From NCBI GenBank assembly GCA_034521465.1, contig JAXHMN010000016.1:434001-498000 (forward strand): a stretch of 64,000 bases of DNA, written 5' to 3'. The position numbers and the translations under genes are program-made. Below the pieces are notes generated by a model. The model was not told the DNA's origin. It saw nothing but the letters and a program-made list of their open reading frames with translations, and did no database searches. The first letter of the stretch is position 1. Each line of letters begins with the position of its first letter. Positions 29,214-39,977 of the stretch are shown piece after piece. This stretch comes from SURF-28 sp034521465 (GTDB taxonomy: Bacteria; Bacteroidota; Ignavibacteria; Ignavibacteriales; Melioribacteraceae).

Positions 29214-30487
29214 TAGCAATAACTCGGTTTTTCTATAATTACGTATTTCTGCCGTTGTTCATTTCGGCACTTTACTTGCTCTCGTTTTTCAACGACAAAG
29301 TTAAACGTGGATTTAACGAAAGAGAAAGCGAACGAAATGAACTGCCCGATAAAATTAACGCACTTGATAAACGACGCAAAAATATCTGGTTTCACTCCTC
29401 ATCGTTAGGCGAATTTGAACAAGCTAAACCGATTATCGAAAAGCTATGGAACGAAGAAAACGTTAATATTATTGTCACTTTCTTTTCACCATCCGGTTAT
29501 GAAAATTCAATCAAGTATCCTTATGCTAATATTGTCACATACATTCCGCTTGATACTAAAGCCCGCTGCAAAAATTTTGTTGAAACAATTCAACCTGACA
29601 CAGTTGTTTTCATGCGTTATGACATTTGGCCGAATATGGTTTTTGAACTTTCTGAAAAAGAAATCCCAATTCTCCTCGTAGATGCGACAATGAGAAAAGG
29701 TTCTCCGCGTAAAATCGGATTTTCGAATAAGTTTCATTCTCACATTTATAAAAAGATAAATAAAATTCTTACGGTATCGGAAGAAGATAGAAAGAATTTT
29801 TTGGAGTTCGATCTTGACGAAAACAAAGTTGTGATAGTCGGCGATACAAGGTTCGACAGAGTTTATCAAAAAAGTATTGTAGCAAAAGATAAAAAACTAT
29901 TTAGCGAAAACATTTTCTCCGGTAAAAAGGTCATAGTGCTCGGAAGTTCTTGGCCGGCTGATGAGGAGGTAATTCTACCGGCACTTTTGAAAATTATGAC
30001 TAAGTCACCGGAAGTTATATTAATTATCGCTCCGCATGAACCGACAATTCAACATCTCGAAAAGTTAGAAGGCCAAATTTCACCCGAGCTTGATACAATA
30101 AGATTTTCCTATATGAACAATTATCAAAATCAAAGAGTAATTTTAATTAATTCGATAGGAATTTTACTTAGTCTTTATTACTACGCTGATATAGCATACG
30201 TCGGCGGTGGATTTAAGCAAGGTATTCACAATGTTTTAGAACCGGCTGTTTATGGAATTCCGGTTTTGTTCGGACCTAAGTTTCAAAACAGTCAGGAAGC
30301 ATTTTCAATCATTGAAGAAGGGGGCGCAAGAGTAATACATACCAAAAAGGAAGCATTTCGAATTCTGAAAAAATTGTTTGATGACGATGATTATAGAAAG
30401 AACCTCGGCAATATTTCCGCTCAATACGTTAAGAAAAACACCGGCGCAACCGCAAAAATATTTGAAGAGATAGTGTCTTATTTGTAA
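29210..30487 (+). CDS. waaA: 3-deoxy-D-manno-octulosonic acid (Kdo) transferase
   Basis: A complete 425-residue enzyme that adds Kdo to lipid A. The N-terminal membrane anchor is at residues about 7-27. The catalytic Glu is in SSSLGEFEQAKP (about residue 66), RYDIWPN follows, and the CMP-Kdo-binding segment GGGFKQGIHNVLEPAVYG with VLFGP is at about 345-370. The start overlaps the preceding glycosyltransferase stop (ATGA at 29210). The gene shows the organism makes Kdo-containing LPS. Confidence 0.96.
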   Translation: MIAITRFFYNYVFLPLFISALYLLSFFNDKVKRGFNERESERNELPDKINALDKRRKNIWFHSSSLGEFEQAKPIIEKLWNEENVNIIVTFFSPSGYENSIKYPYANIVTYIPLDTKARCKNFVETIQPDTVVFMRYDIWPNMVFELSEKEIPILLVDATMRKGSPRKIGFSNKFHSHIYKKINKILTVSEEDRKNFLEFDLDENKVVIVGDTRFDRVYQKSIVAKDKKLFSENIFSGKKVIVLGSSWPADEEVILPALLKIMTKSPEVILIIAPHEPTIQHLEKLEGQISPELDTIRFSYMNNYQNQRVILINSIGILLSLYYYADIAYVGGGFKQGIHNVLEPAVYGIPVLFGPKFQNSQEAFSIIEEGGARVIHTKKEAFRILKKLFDDDDYRKNLGNISAQYVKKNTGATAKIFEEIVSYL

Positions 30488-30572
30488 TTGAAACTTCTTT
30501 AATCAAGTTGTTTGGTTAAGAATATCCTTTTCGGTAACTTTTTAAAATCATTTTGAACTAAGAAGAGGGAAC

Positions 30573-32207
30573 ATGAAATCGAAAGATCAATTAAAAAAGG
30601 AACTGAACGAAGTTGGTATTTCTCAAGTAGGTGAGATTTATCACAATTTATCATACGATGAATTATTCGAACATGAAACCGACCCAAATTTGGAAGGTTA
30701 TGAAAAAGGGTTTGCAACAGACACCGGCGCTGTTGCTGTTGATACCGGAATTTTCACAGGCAGATCACCGAAAGACAAATACATTGTAAAAGAATCTAAA
30801 AATGAAGAGAACATTTGGTGGACTGATCCTTCCAGAAAAGGTTCAGATAATAAACCAATCAGCGAAGATGTTTGGAAAGATCTTCTTGAAAATTCTCTAC
30901 AGCAACTCAACGATAAAAAACTTTATGTGACCGATGCCTACTGCGGAGCAAATGAAAACACGCGTATTAAAGTAAGAGTTATTACCGAAGTTGCATGGAT
31001 GGCGCATTTCGTCAAAAATATGTTCATCAGACCATCCGATGAAGAGTTGGAAAAATTTGAACCCGACTTTGTAATGTTCAACGCATGCAAAACTACAAAT
31101 CCAAAGTGGGAAGAGCATGGTTTGAACAGTGAGGTTTACGCTGCATTTAACTTGAAAGAAAAGTTGGCTGTAATCGGCGGCACTTGGTATGGCGGTGAAA
31201 TGAAAAAGGGTTTGTTCTCCGTAATGAATTATTATCTGCCGCTTGACGGTATTGCATCGATGCATTGTTCTGCAAACCAAGGTAAAGAGGGTGATACTGC
31301 TATTTTCTTCGGACTTTCAGGCACAGGTAAAACAACACTATCAGCCGATCCCAACCGGATGTTGATAGGAGATGATGAACATGGATGGGATGATGAAGGG
31401 GTTTTTAATTTTGAAGGCGGCTGTTATGCTAAGACAATCAATCTTGATAAAGAAAGTGAACCGGAAATTTATAATGCAATCAAAAGGGATGCATTATTAG
31501 AAAATGTTGTTTACGATAAAGAAACCGGTAAAATAGATTTTGATGATAATGCAAAAACGGAAAACACAAGGGTATCATATCCGATATATCACATTCCAAA
31601 TATTGTAAAACCGGTTTCAAAAGGAACGCATCCTAAAAACGTAATTTTTCTTACAGCCGATGCTTTTGGTGTTTTGCCTCCGGTAGCCAAGTTAGATCAT
31701 GATCAAACCATGTACTACTTTTTAAGCGGATACACCGCTAAGGTTGCCGGTACGGAACGCGGAATTAAAGAACCGAAACCAACGTTTTCTGCTGCATTCG
31801 GAGCAGCATTTCTTCTTCTGCATCCCACGGTTTATGCTAAAGAATTGATCAAGAAAGTCGAACAACATGGATCGCATGCTTGGCTTGTCAGTACCGGCTG
31901 GATTGGCGGTCCTTACGGAGTTGGAAAACGGATTGATATTAAATCAACAAGATCAATTATTGATGCAATTCTAAATGGATCGTTGGAAACTGCCGAATAT
32001 GAAAAACTACCGGTATTTAATTTGGAAGTTCCAAAAGAAATTAGCAGTGTTGACAGCAAATTGTTAAATCCGAGAAATATGTGGGAAGATAAAAACGCAT
32101 ATGATAAACAAGCGCAGGATCTTGCCGGTCGTTTTATTGAAAACTTTAAAACTTATACTGATAGTGAAGAAGGAAAGCGCTTAGTTTCAGCGGGACCAGA
32201 ATTGTAG
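30573..32207 (+). CDS. pckA: phosphoenolpyruvate carboxykinase (ATP)
   Basis: A complete 544-residue PEPCK interconverting oxaloacetate + ATP and PEP + CO2 + ADP. The substrate Arg region GRSPKDKY, the metal-site Lys/His stretch TWYGGEMKKGLFS, P-loop GLSGTGKTTLSADPNR, kinase-2 LIGDDEHGWDDEGVFNFEGG and the adenine-site RVSYPIYHIPN are all present. ATG 30573 has AAGAGGGA upstream. It is monocistronic, with its own promoter region and a trailing hairpin. It may work in gluconeogenesis or in the fermentative direction. Confidence 0.97.
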   Translation: MKSKDQLKKELNEVGISQVGEIYHNLSYDELFEHETDPNLEGYEKGFATDTGAVAVDTGIFTGRSPKDKYIVKESKNEENIWWTDPSRKGSDNKPISEDVWKDLLENSLQQLNDKKLYVTDAYCGANENTRIKVRVITEVAWMAHFVKNMFIRPSDEELEKFEPDFVMFNACKTTNPKWEEHGLNSEVYAAFNLKEKLAVIGGTWYGGEMKKGLFSVMNYYLPLDGIASMHCSANQGKEGDTAIFFGLSGTGKTTLSADPNRMLIGDDEHGWDDEGVFNFEGGCYAKTINLDKESEPEIYNAIKRDALLENVVYDKETGKIDFDDNAKTENTRVSYPIYHIPNIVKPVSKGTHPKNVIFLTADAFGVLPPVAKLDHDQTMYYFLSGYTAKVAGTERGIKEPKPTFSAAFGAAFLLLHPTVYAKELIKKVEQHGSHAWLVSTGWIGGPYGVGKRIDIKSTRSIIDAILNGSLETAEYEKLPVFNLEVPKEISSVDSKLLNPRNMWEDKNAYDKQAQDLAGRFIENFKTYTDSEEGKRLVSAGPEL

Positions 32208-32221
32208 ATTGTAATTTAATG

Positions 32222-32254
32222 AGGTTGGGTAGCTTTAGTGAAGTTGCTCAACCT
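32222..32254 (+). terminator. probable terminator stem-loop after pckA
   Basis: AGGTTG...CTT, loop TAGTG, AAG...CAACCT: a stem of about 14 bp with a few mismatches 15 bases after the pckA stop; no long T run. Confidence 0.45.
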
Positions 32255-32327
32255 TACATCTTAAATCCAGCCGTTATTTAATAAATCACACTTATTTCCT
32301 ATATTGAATTTTGTCAAACATCAATTA

Positions 32328-35300
32328 ATGTCATTCGTGAAAAATACCGAAGAAATACTCGTATCAGGAATTTTAGACTATGCTCCTCTCGGCATAATTA
32401 CGTTCGATAAAGATTTATCCATAACTTTTGTTAACGAAAGTTTCTTCTCTTTCAATCTAACTAATGTATTTTCGAAAGATGAACTTATCGGTAAAAAACT
32501 AACCGACCGGCAAGTTGGTTTTAATTCATTATCGAAAGAAATTGAAGAGCTTAAGAAAGGTGAAAGTTTTGAAAAAGAAATTCAACGCGTTAGATCTACA
32601 GCCGAACATGAATTAAAAATATTTGTAAAAGCTGCGTCCATCTTTGATGAAAAAGAATTCCACGGTGGTATTATTGTAGTTGAAGACATGAAATCGGTTG
32701 AGTCGGTTGGCGGCGGTGATTTGGATAGTGATAAGCTGCTAAATCTAATGTCACCTCTGGCTGATATGATTTTTATTGCAGACTTAAAGGGGAAAATCAT
32801 TCAGTCTTTAGGTGCGAGCGATATTCAATTAAAAAAACGTTTAACAAAAATTCATGAGATTTTTAACAAAGAATCACAATCAGCGATAAATAAGTTTTTA
32901 GACAGAATTGGTAAAGCGGAATCAGATTTTGAAGAAGGAATTTTACCGCTCGATGATTTTTTAGAAAATAAACTCGTCAATTTTAAAGTTCTTCCTTTAA
33001 ATCAACATCAATCAAATATCAGTAGTGTTCTGATTATAATAAAAGATGTCTCTGCCGAGTTAGAGAGTAAAATAGCTGCAGAAAATGAACTAAACGAATT
33101 ACGCAGATACCAAGCTATAACTTCTTCAATTGTTGATGCAGTAATTGGAATAAATTATAGGGGAGAAATTAAATTTTGGAATGAATCTTCAGAAAAATTA
33201 TTCGGTTATTCAAAAAGTCAAATACACGGAAAATTTATAAGTATCATTTTTCCTTCGTTAGATGAAGACTACTTCCAAATATTACGCGAAGAAATTATTG
33301 AAAAGAATAAATGGGAAGGTGAACTTAAAGTAGATAAAGGTGGCGAGGATGAAGAATATTTTGATGTTAGAATAGGCGTTACCGGTGATAAGGAAAATCC
33401 ATCTTTTGTAATTCTATGTTCAAGCGTTACCGAGAGATACCAGATTGAAAAAAATCTTCGTCAGTCAGAAGAACGATATAGAAATATTGTTACAAATACA
33501 CACGAATACATTTGCACATTAAGACTTGGATGGACAAAATCAGTTACGTTAATCCCCACTTTGCCGAGAAGTTCGGTGATGTAAGTTATGATAATTCCGG
33601 AAAATATTTTATTGATCTTATTAGATCCCGAATTTCTTGATGATAATTATTTTGAGATAACACCGGAACAAATGGCTTCAGCCGAATCAAAAGAACTACC
33701 ATTAATTACGGAAACCGGTGAAGTTATTTATGGCCTTGCAAGTTTTTCATCCGTACTAGATTTCGATAGAAAACCAAAATATTACATTGCAGTTCTAACC
33801 GATATAACCGATAAAAAACAAGCCGAAAAAGATCTGCTGCTTATCAAGACAGTATTCGAAGCATCCCAAGACGGAATTGCAGTAACGGTTGACGGAAGGA
33901 TAATTCTATTGAATTATTCTCTGCTCAGAATGCTTGAATTACAAATCGGAAGCAGACCTTATCGGTAAAAGCATTTTCGATTTGATAGCTAGAAGAAGAT
34001 AGAAATAGGTTAAGCAAAGAATTTAATGACCTAAAACTAAGTTTAGATGTAAATAAGCGACTTGAATTTGATATGCTGCGCAATGACGGATCAAAAATTT
34101 CGATTGCAAATTCAATCGCCAAATATGATGTTGATGAAGATATGTTTTTTGTTTCTGTTTTGCGCGATATTACGGAAGAAAAACAACAGCGCGAAAAATT
34201 AAAAATAAGTGAAGAACGTTATAGAAGCATTACAGAAAACATTGAAGAAAGTCTCTGGTTTGCAGAAAGAAAAAACGGCAATCTTAAAGTTGTCCTATAT
34301 ACTCATGCAATAGAAGATATCACCGGATATTCTACCGATGAATTTTTGAATGATGATAAACTTTGGATAAAAATAATTCATCCGGATGATACGGAAACCG
34401 TTCTTGTTAAATTGAAAAGACTTTATGAAGATAAAGCACGAAACTCTGATGTGATTGAATATCGTATTATTCATAAATCGGGCAGCATAGTTTGGATTGA
34501 AAACAAAGTTAATCTTATAAGAGATAGTAAAGGAGAGATTCAAAAAATTTACGGATTGGTGAGTGATATCTCAATTCACAAAAAAGCCGAAGCTGAATTA
34601 CGTAAATCTGCCGAAGATCTTAAAATACTCAACGATGCAAAAGATAGATTCCTATCAATTATTTCACACGATTTGAGAACTCCTTTCAGTTCGATTTTAG
34701 GATTCACAGATTATCTCCTCAGTGCAAAAGATGTACCCGAAGAAAAACAGCAAGAATACATACGTATGATTCAATCATCATCAAAGAGTATGCTTTCTCT
34801 AGTTAATTCATTATTAGATTGGACACGGATTCAAACCGGAAGAATAAAGTTTGAACCGGAACGAATTAATGCAAAATCAATTCTCGATAAATCGCTTAAC
34901 ATGCTTTCGGGAGCGGCTCTTCAGAAGAATGTAAACTTAAATTCTCTCATAGAAAATGAAGTTTTTGTTCATGCTGATGCAACTTTACTTTTGCAAGTTT
35001 TTAACAATCTTATTTCCAATGCAATAAAATTCACTAAACCCGGTGGTGAAATTAAAATTGCTGCTGAACCACAAGTTGCCAAACGTGCATTTGAATTCAG
35101 AGTTATTGATGATGGAGTTGGTATAAGCGAAGAGAATCGTGATAAACTTTTTAATATAGACGCAAAATTTACCACGCCCGGTACATCGGGTGAAAAGGGA
35201 AGTGGACTTGGACTTTCGCTTGTGCATGAGATTATTCTGAAGCATGGCGGTGAAATTTCTGTGGAAAGTGAACCGGGGAAAGGATCGGAATTCATTTTTT

Positions 35301-35698
35301 CAATCCCGGTTTCATCAATGAATATTTTACTCGTTGATGACATGAAAACCGACAGATTGCTTTACTCAAAATTGATCAAAAACTTTTTGCCGGGTTATAA
35401 TATTGTTGAAGCATCTGAAGGTGAAGAAGCGCTTGAATCAATCAAAATCTCACCTCCGGCAATTGTAATCACCGATCACTTAATGCCGAAGATGAATGGT
35501 TACGACCTTGTTAAAAATATTAAAATGCTTGAGACAAAATTTAAACCGCCGGTAATAATTTTAAGTAGTGATGTAACTGAAATAGTGGAAGAAGAATACC
35601 GTGAACTCGGGATTGAATATGTATTTCAAAAACCGGTTAACCTCAAATCTTTCAAAGAAGCTCTCGAAAAGTCCCTCAAAAAAGCTATTTACAATTAA
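32328..35698 (+). CDS. PAS-domain hybrid sensor histidine kinase with C-terminal receiver, frameshifted
   Basis: About 1120 residues; ATG 32328 is preferred to TTG 32304. A chain of PAS domains runs from residue about 12 (DYAPLGIITFDKDLSITFVN) through NYRGEIKFWNESSEKLFGY and SLWFAERKNG. The frame breaks near 33530 and 33965. The kinase core (34073-35340) has H-box FLSIISHDLRTPFSSILGF, N-box NNLISNAIKF, G1 DDGVGIS and G2 GSGLGLSLV. The C-terminal receiver has acidic VDDMK, phospho-Asp in ITDHLMPKMNGYD and Lys in FQKPVN. No transmembrane helix is visible, so it is a cytoplasmic sensor. No partner gene is adjacent. Confidence 0.9.
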
Positions 35699-35756
35699 CT
35701 CACCTATAAAAGCGTTACACAGAGTTTCGCGAGAAGGCACGAAGCCACTGAGGTTT

Positions 35757-35803
35757 TAATCATAATCGAATCATAACCATCATAAAGATCAGCGTTCCAT
35801 CAT
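35757..35803. repeat. solo half-copy of the GxxExxY element terminal repeat
   Basis: On the minus strand it reads GATGGAACGCTGATCTTTAT then GATGGTTATGATTCG, nearly identical to the left arm at 21291-21335. It overlaps the last bases of the pullulanase gene. Just to its right (plus-strand 35711-35752) is a segment ending GGCACGAAGCCACTGAGG, a type of phrase often seen in intergenic repeats of environmental genomes. Confidence 0.6.
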
Positions 35804-37897
35804 TTCTTTTTAAGCACAGCTCCGGTGCTTGGCTTTAGAACAAAACTTTCCATCCACTTCGGCTAGACTTTTAACTCCGGCTGATTTTTCATTTACAAGC
35901 AGTTCCCATTTTCCATCCGGTAAGTCAAAGGTGGCTTTACTTTTTCTATCTGCATTAAACATTACAAAGAAATGATCACCGTTGTAATTGATTGAATATG
36001 CAAGCACAAATTCCGAATAATCATGATCTACAAATTCCACATCCTCATAATCCGCATAACGGAAAGCATCGTATTTTTTTCTTAACTCGATTAATCCTTT
36101 GTAATAATCAAATAGCTCACGATTAATATCGACGTGGTCATAGTTGATGTAATTTACCTCGTTATCTTTGTCATAAGTATTATGATCTATCATCCCCTTG
36201 TGTTCGTCAGACACATCAATGTTACGAGGAATTACTTTTGAACGTGCATATTCTTGTCCGGAATGAATCATAGTAATACCTTGTGATGTAAACAAAAATA
36301 GAGCGCCAAGCTTGTTTAGCTTCATTTGCTCGGAAGTAAGTTTTGTGTGTTTTTTAATATTCTTAATTATCTTATTGGGTTTTACATCACCCAAACCGAT
36401 TCTAATAAAATCACCAAGTGTGTAACCGTCATGTGATTCTAAATAGTTTACTGAATGTTCTTTGGAATGGAAAAGACCGAGAGTGTCTCCAACGAGTGTT
36501 CCGTTTACATAACTTTTAATTCTCTCGGGATTATTGTTACCGTACCATTGCCCAAAAATCCAGCCGTGACCATCGATTGGGTTTTCACCTTTTATTCCAT
36601 TGCGAATCTGATCATTCCAAGCACCCCAGTCGCGCATGGAAAATCCTTCGGGATCGTAACCACCGCCCCACGGCTCGCAGACAAAAACTACATCGGGATT
36701 GATCTTTCGTGCTTCGTGAATTATATCTTCGATTGTCTGCCAATCAATTAGTCTGCCTAAATCAAAACGGAATCCGTCGATGTGATATTCTTTCATCCAA
36801 TATAAAATTGAATCAATTATCAAGCGGCGAACCATCGGTCTTTCGGTTTTAAGATCATTGCCGCAATAGCTTTCGGCAATAAAATTTCCTTTTTCATCTA
36901 ATCTGAAATAATATTCTTTATCAATTTGTTTTAAGTTACCGAGTTCGTATTCGGACAGATGATTGTAAACAACATCCATCATTACCGAAATACCTTCTTT
37001 GTGAAATGCTTTGACCATATCTTTAAAAGAGTTTACCTGTTTTGCATCTTTGCCCATCCAAGTATTCCATTTCAGCGTGTCCCAATTTTCTGCGTAGTAT
37101 GCTTCCGGTGCAAAGTAAGCGGCTGTCATGTATCCCCAGTGATTTCGTTCGTAGGGATTCCAAGTGTTGTATTTTCCGGCTAGCGAATCTTCAAAAGGAA
37201 TTTCGATATTGCCGAATTCTTGAGCGGGGAGAAGTTCAACTGTATTAACGCCAAGGTTTTTAATGTATTCGAGTCCGCCGCGGATTCCTTTTTCGGTTAA
37301 ACCTTTATAAGTCCCGGGGTTTTCTGCTCCGGCTGTTGGGTGGACGGTCATATCACGGATGTGCATTTCATAAATAATTAAATCCCGCCAATCTTGTTTT
37401 ATCCATTCGTCATCTTCCCAATCATATTCTTCATCGTAGACAATTGATTTGCGCGGATTCATATAGGTGTTGTAAGTCGCTACAGCTTTTGCATAAGGAT
37501 CAACACACAAAACTTGATCCGGATTCCCAATTTCGTCGCCATCGTGATAAACTTTGAAGCCGTAATAAATTCCGCGAAGTTCACCCTCTAAAACCGCTTC
37601 CCAAACGGCATCTTTATCACGCACCATTTTATGAGTTTCACCTTCAAGATCTTCAACATCCTTAAAAGTTACTAATTCAACTTCCACCGCATTTGGCGTA
37701 AATAATCTGAAATATGTTTTGCCATCTTTAATAAATGAACCGAGTTCTTTTTCCGAATAATATGAGTCTAATTTTGCTTCTCGTTTTTTTCTGATCTCTT
37801 TGGTTAAGTTTGATTTTTCTTGAACGTACAAGTTGTCACCCATTACAATTGTTGATATAAATGAAACGACTAATAAAAAATGAAGTAAGTTTTTCAT
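35800..37897 (-). CDS. secreted GH13 pullulanase/debranching enzyme, C-terminal frameshift
   Basis: About 698 residues from ATG 37897, with a cleavable-type signal peptide (KNLLHFLLVVSFISTIVMG). An N-terminal CBM48/early-set domain (YFRLFTPNAVEVELV) precedes the GH13 barrel: VVYNHLSEYE (region I), GFRFDLGRLID (nucleophile Asp), VFVCEPWGGG (acid Glu) and NYLESHDGYTLGD (third Asp). The CBM48 plus barrel layout is that of type I pullulanases hydrolysing alpha-1,6 links. The last 14 residues are out of frame near 35845; the corrected end is VLKPSTGAVLKKK with TGA at 35800-35802. An alternative start at 37972 would place 25 residues before the signal peptide and is unlikely. Confidence 0.9.
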
Positions 37898-38242
37898 TAC
37901 CTTTCTCGCTGATTTGGAGGAGTGAAACTTAATAATAATTCCGGTTTGAGTGAAGTTAAATTTGAGGGGCAAAGTCTTTTGAATGTTGCTGCTAAGAAAG
38001 TGATCTTTAAAAGAAAATCTGTCTTTATCTTCGCGCCCTTCGTGTAAACTTAGTGTCTCTTGTGGTTAAGTTTCTTTACAAAAAAGTTAATAAGGGAGTC
38101 ATCATTCAAACAAGACAAAACATCTAACAATAAAACTAAAAAAGACAAATTAGGTAAGGATTTAACTTGAAATAATAATTTGTTTTTTGCAATTTTAATT
38201 AGCCCATGGGAAGGGCTTTTAATTAGTTTAATTGGAGGAAAG
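37898..38242. other. intergenic spacer between divergent pullulanase and T9SS-cargo genes
   Basis: A 345-base spacer with no gene. It holds a segment near 38034-38073 whose minus strand reads AACCACAAGAGACACTAAG, a repeat-like phrase, and a short hairpin AGCCC (38201-38205)/GGGCT (38213-38217) followed by TTT. GGAGG at 38234-38238 is a strong ribosome-binding site for the ATG at 38243. Promoters for both genes should lie here; I could not assign them. Confidence 0.5.
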
Positions 38243-39922
38243 ATGAAAAATGATTTAATTTCATTTATTAAAAGTTTTATAGGGGGGGGTAAAATTTAAT
38301 CTTGAGAATAGAATGAATGCAAACTTGAAAATCACATTATTCCTTACTGTAATATTGTTTTTATCCCTACCGACCTTCTCGCAAACACAAAAGAGAATTC
38401 CGTGGCCAAGTTTAGCAGATGGTCCTTGGCCGGTTGCAAGAGGGGACGTGCAAGGCACCGGACGTTCGGAATATATTGGGCCTGATAATCCACAAATAAT
38501 TTTGGAACAAACTTATCTCCTTTGGGAATCAAGCATGGGCCTGTAATAGGATTAGACGGTGAATTAATGTTTGGAACTGTAGCCGGAAACTTTGGAACAA
38601 ATGAGAATTATTTCTATTCTGCTGATTCTTTTGGTAATCAGCTATGGCGTTTCTCAACTTTTCATTGGGTACCAAATGATTGCGCTCCCGCAGTAGCTGC
38701 TGATGGAACAATCTATTTTGGCACTCAAGGTCCAAATCCATCATATTTTTTTGCATTGAACCCTAATGGAACTATGAAGTGGATGTTTGAAACAAAGGGT
38801 GCTATTAATCTGCTGAATATAGTCCTAGATAAAAAAAGGAAATGTATATTTTGCCTCAAGTGATTCTCTATTTGCTTTTAGTCCAAATGGAGCCAAGATT
38901 TTTAGTTTAGCAATTCCCCGTATTACCGGAAAAGGTATTTCATTTTCACCTTCAGGTGATACTCTGTATGTACCATCAGTATATTATGATGAACCAAATT
39001 ATATCTATCACTTATTTTCAATAAATACTTCCGGTGAAATTCTTTGGAAAAAACAATTTGAAAGAATAGGACCATCGACGGTACTAGTCGACAATTCTGG
39101 AAAGCTATACTTACAAGCGGAGAAACGCGTAATGATACGTATTTTGTACGAACCTTTTATTGTCTAAATCCAGATGGCAGTATTAACTGGGAATTTGATT
39201 ATACTAATGGTGCAGTTCCGGATACATGGGATTCCGGTGGTCCGACAATGGACAGTGAAGGTAATATTACATTTTATGGATTTGTTAAGGTCGGTACTGA
39301 ATACAGATACGGATTCAGCATCTCTCGATTATGATGGTAATTTAAGGTGGACATATGCATTTAAATTGGAAGATTGGTTTGAAAGACAATCTGTAGAAAT
39401 AAATCATGGTTTGGTTTGTGACGCGGAGGGAACAATTTATGCAGCAGCAAATAGAGGTTATTATTTATATGCAATAACAAAAGAAGGTAAACTAAAATGG
39501 AAGTTACGATTAAAAGATTACTATGTAAGTGCCAGCCCGGTTATCGGCAAAAATGGTAGAATTTATTTGGGAATGCATCACGGTGCTTGGGAAGATGATT
39601 TGGAAAAAAATCTTTTAATAATCGGAGATACACCTAATTCAGTAGAGGATGAAGAATCACCAACAGAATTTATACTTCATCAAAACTACCCAAATCCATT
39701 TAACCCGACAACCAGTATCGAGTATCAGTGCAAGTATCGAGAAAGTTAGTATTAAAGTTTACGATGTTCTTGGTCGCGAAATTGCAACCTTGTTTAATGA
39801 AGTAAAACACCGGAAGTTATGAAGTAAAATTTAACGGAAGCAGTTTAAGTAGCGGCGTATATATTTATGTTTTGGAAGCTGCAGATTTGAAAATAAGTAG
39901 AAAGATGTTGTTAATTAAATAA
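38243..39922 (+). CDS. secreted PQQ-like repeat protein with type IX sorting domain, frameshifted
   Basis: About 555 residues over several frames. A signal peptide begins at ATG 38313 (NANLKITLFLTVILFLSLP), but the strong GGAGG site precedes ATG 38243, separated from that frame by a run of eight G at 38282-38289. The body has repeated segments like PAVAADGTIYFGTQG, ALNPNGTMKW and SPVIGKNGRIYLGMH, as in PQQ-type beta-propellers. It ends in a T9SS C-terminal domain: HQNYPNPFNPTT, then KVYDVLGREIATL and LSSGVYIYVLEA, stopping at 39922. Breaks occur near 38540, 38850, 39120-39170, 39290 and 39730. It is probably exported to the cell surface; activity unknown. Confidence 0.8.
38282..38289 (+). repeat. 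G8 homopolymer between ribosome site and signal peptide (possible phase-variable tract)
   Basis: A run of eight G in an AT-rich region. From ATG 38243 the frame reaches TAA just after the run; with seven G it would run on through FNLENR into the signal peptide that starts at 38313. Slippage could therefore switch the gene, or the base count could be a sequencing error. Confidence 0.4.
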
Positions 39923-39973
39923 CCTCTCCCTCTTTCCCTCTCCTTGCTAAGGAGAGGGATGAAAGGTGAGGTT
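39921..39973. terminator. long palindrome/bidirectional terminator between convergent T9SS-cargo genes
   Basis: AACCTCTCCC...CCCTCTCCTT, loop GCT, AAGGAGAGGG...GTGAGGTT: an imperfect hairpin of about 24 bp per arm spanning the spacer and overlapping the upstream stop codon. This pyrimidine/purine palindrome type recurs between genes in many environmental bacteria and may also be a mobile repeat. Confidence 0.65.
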
Positions 39974-39977
39974 CAGT

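Noticed and set aside
37897..37972. 25-residue N-terminal extension of the pullulanase
   Set aside because: It would put the clear signal peptide inside the protein; ATG 37897 begins the signal peptide directly.
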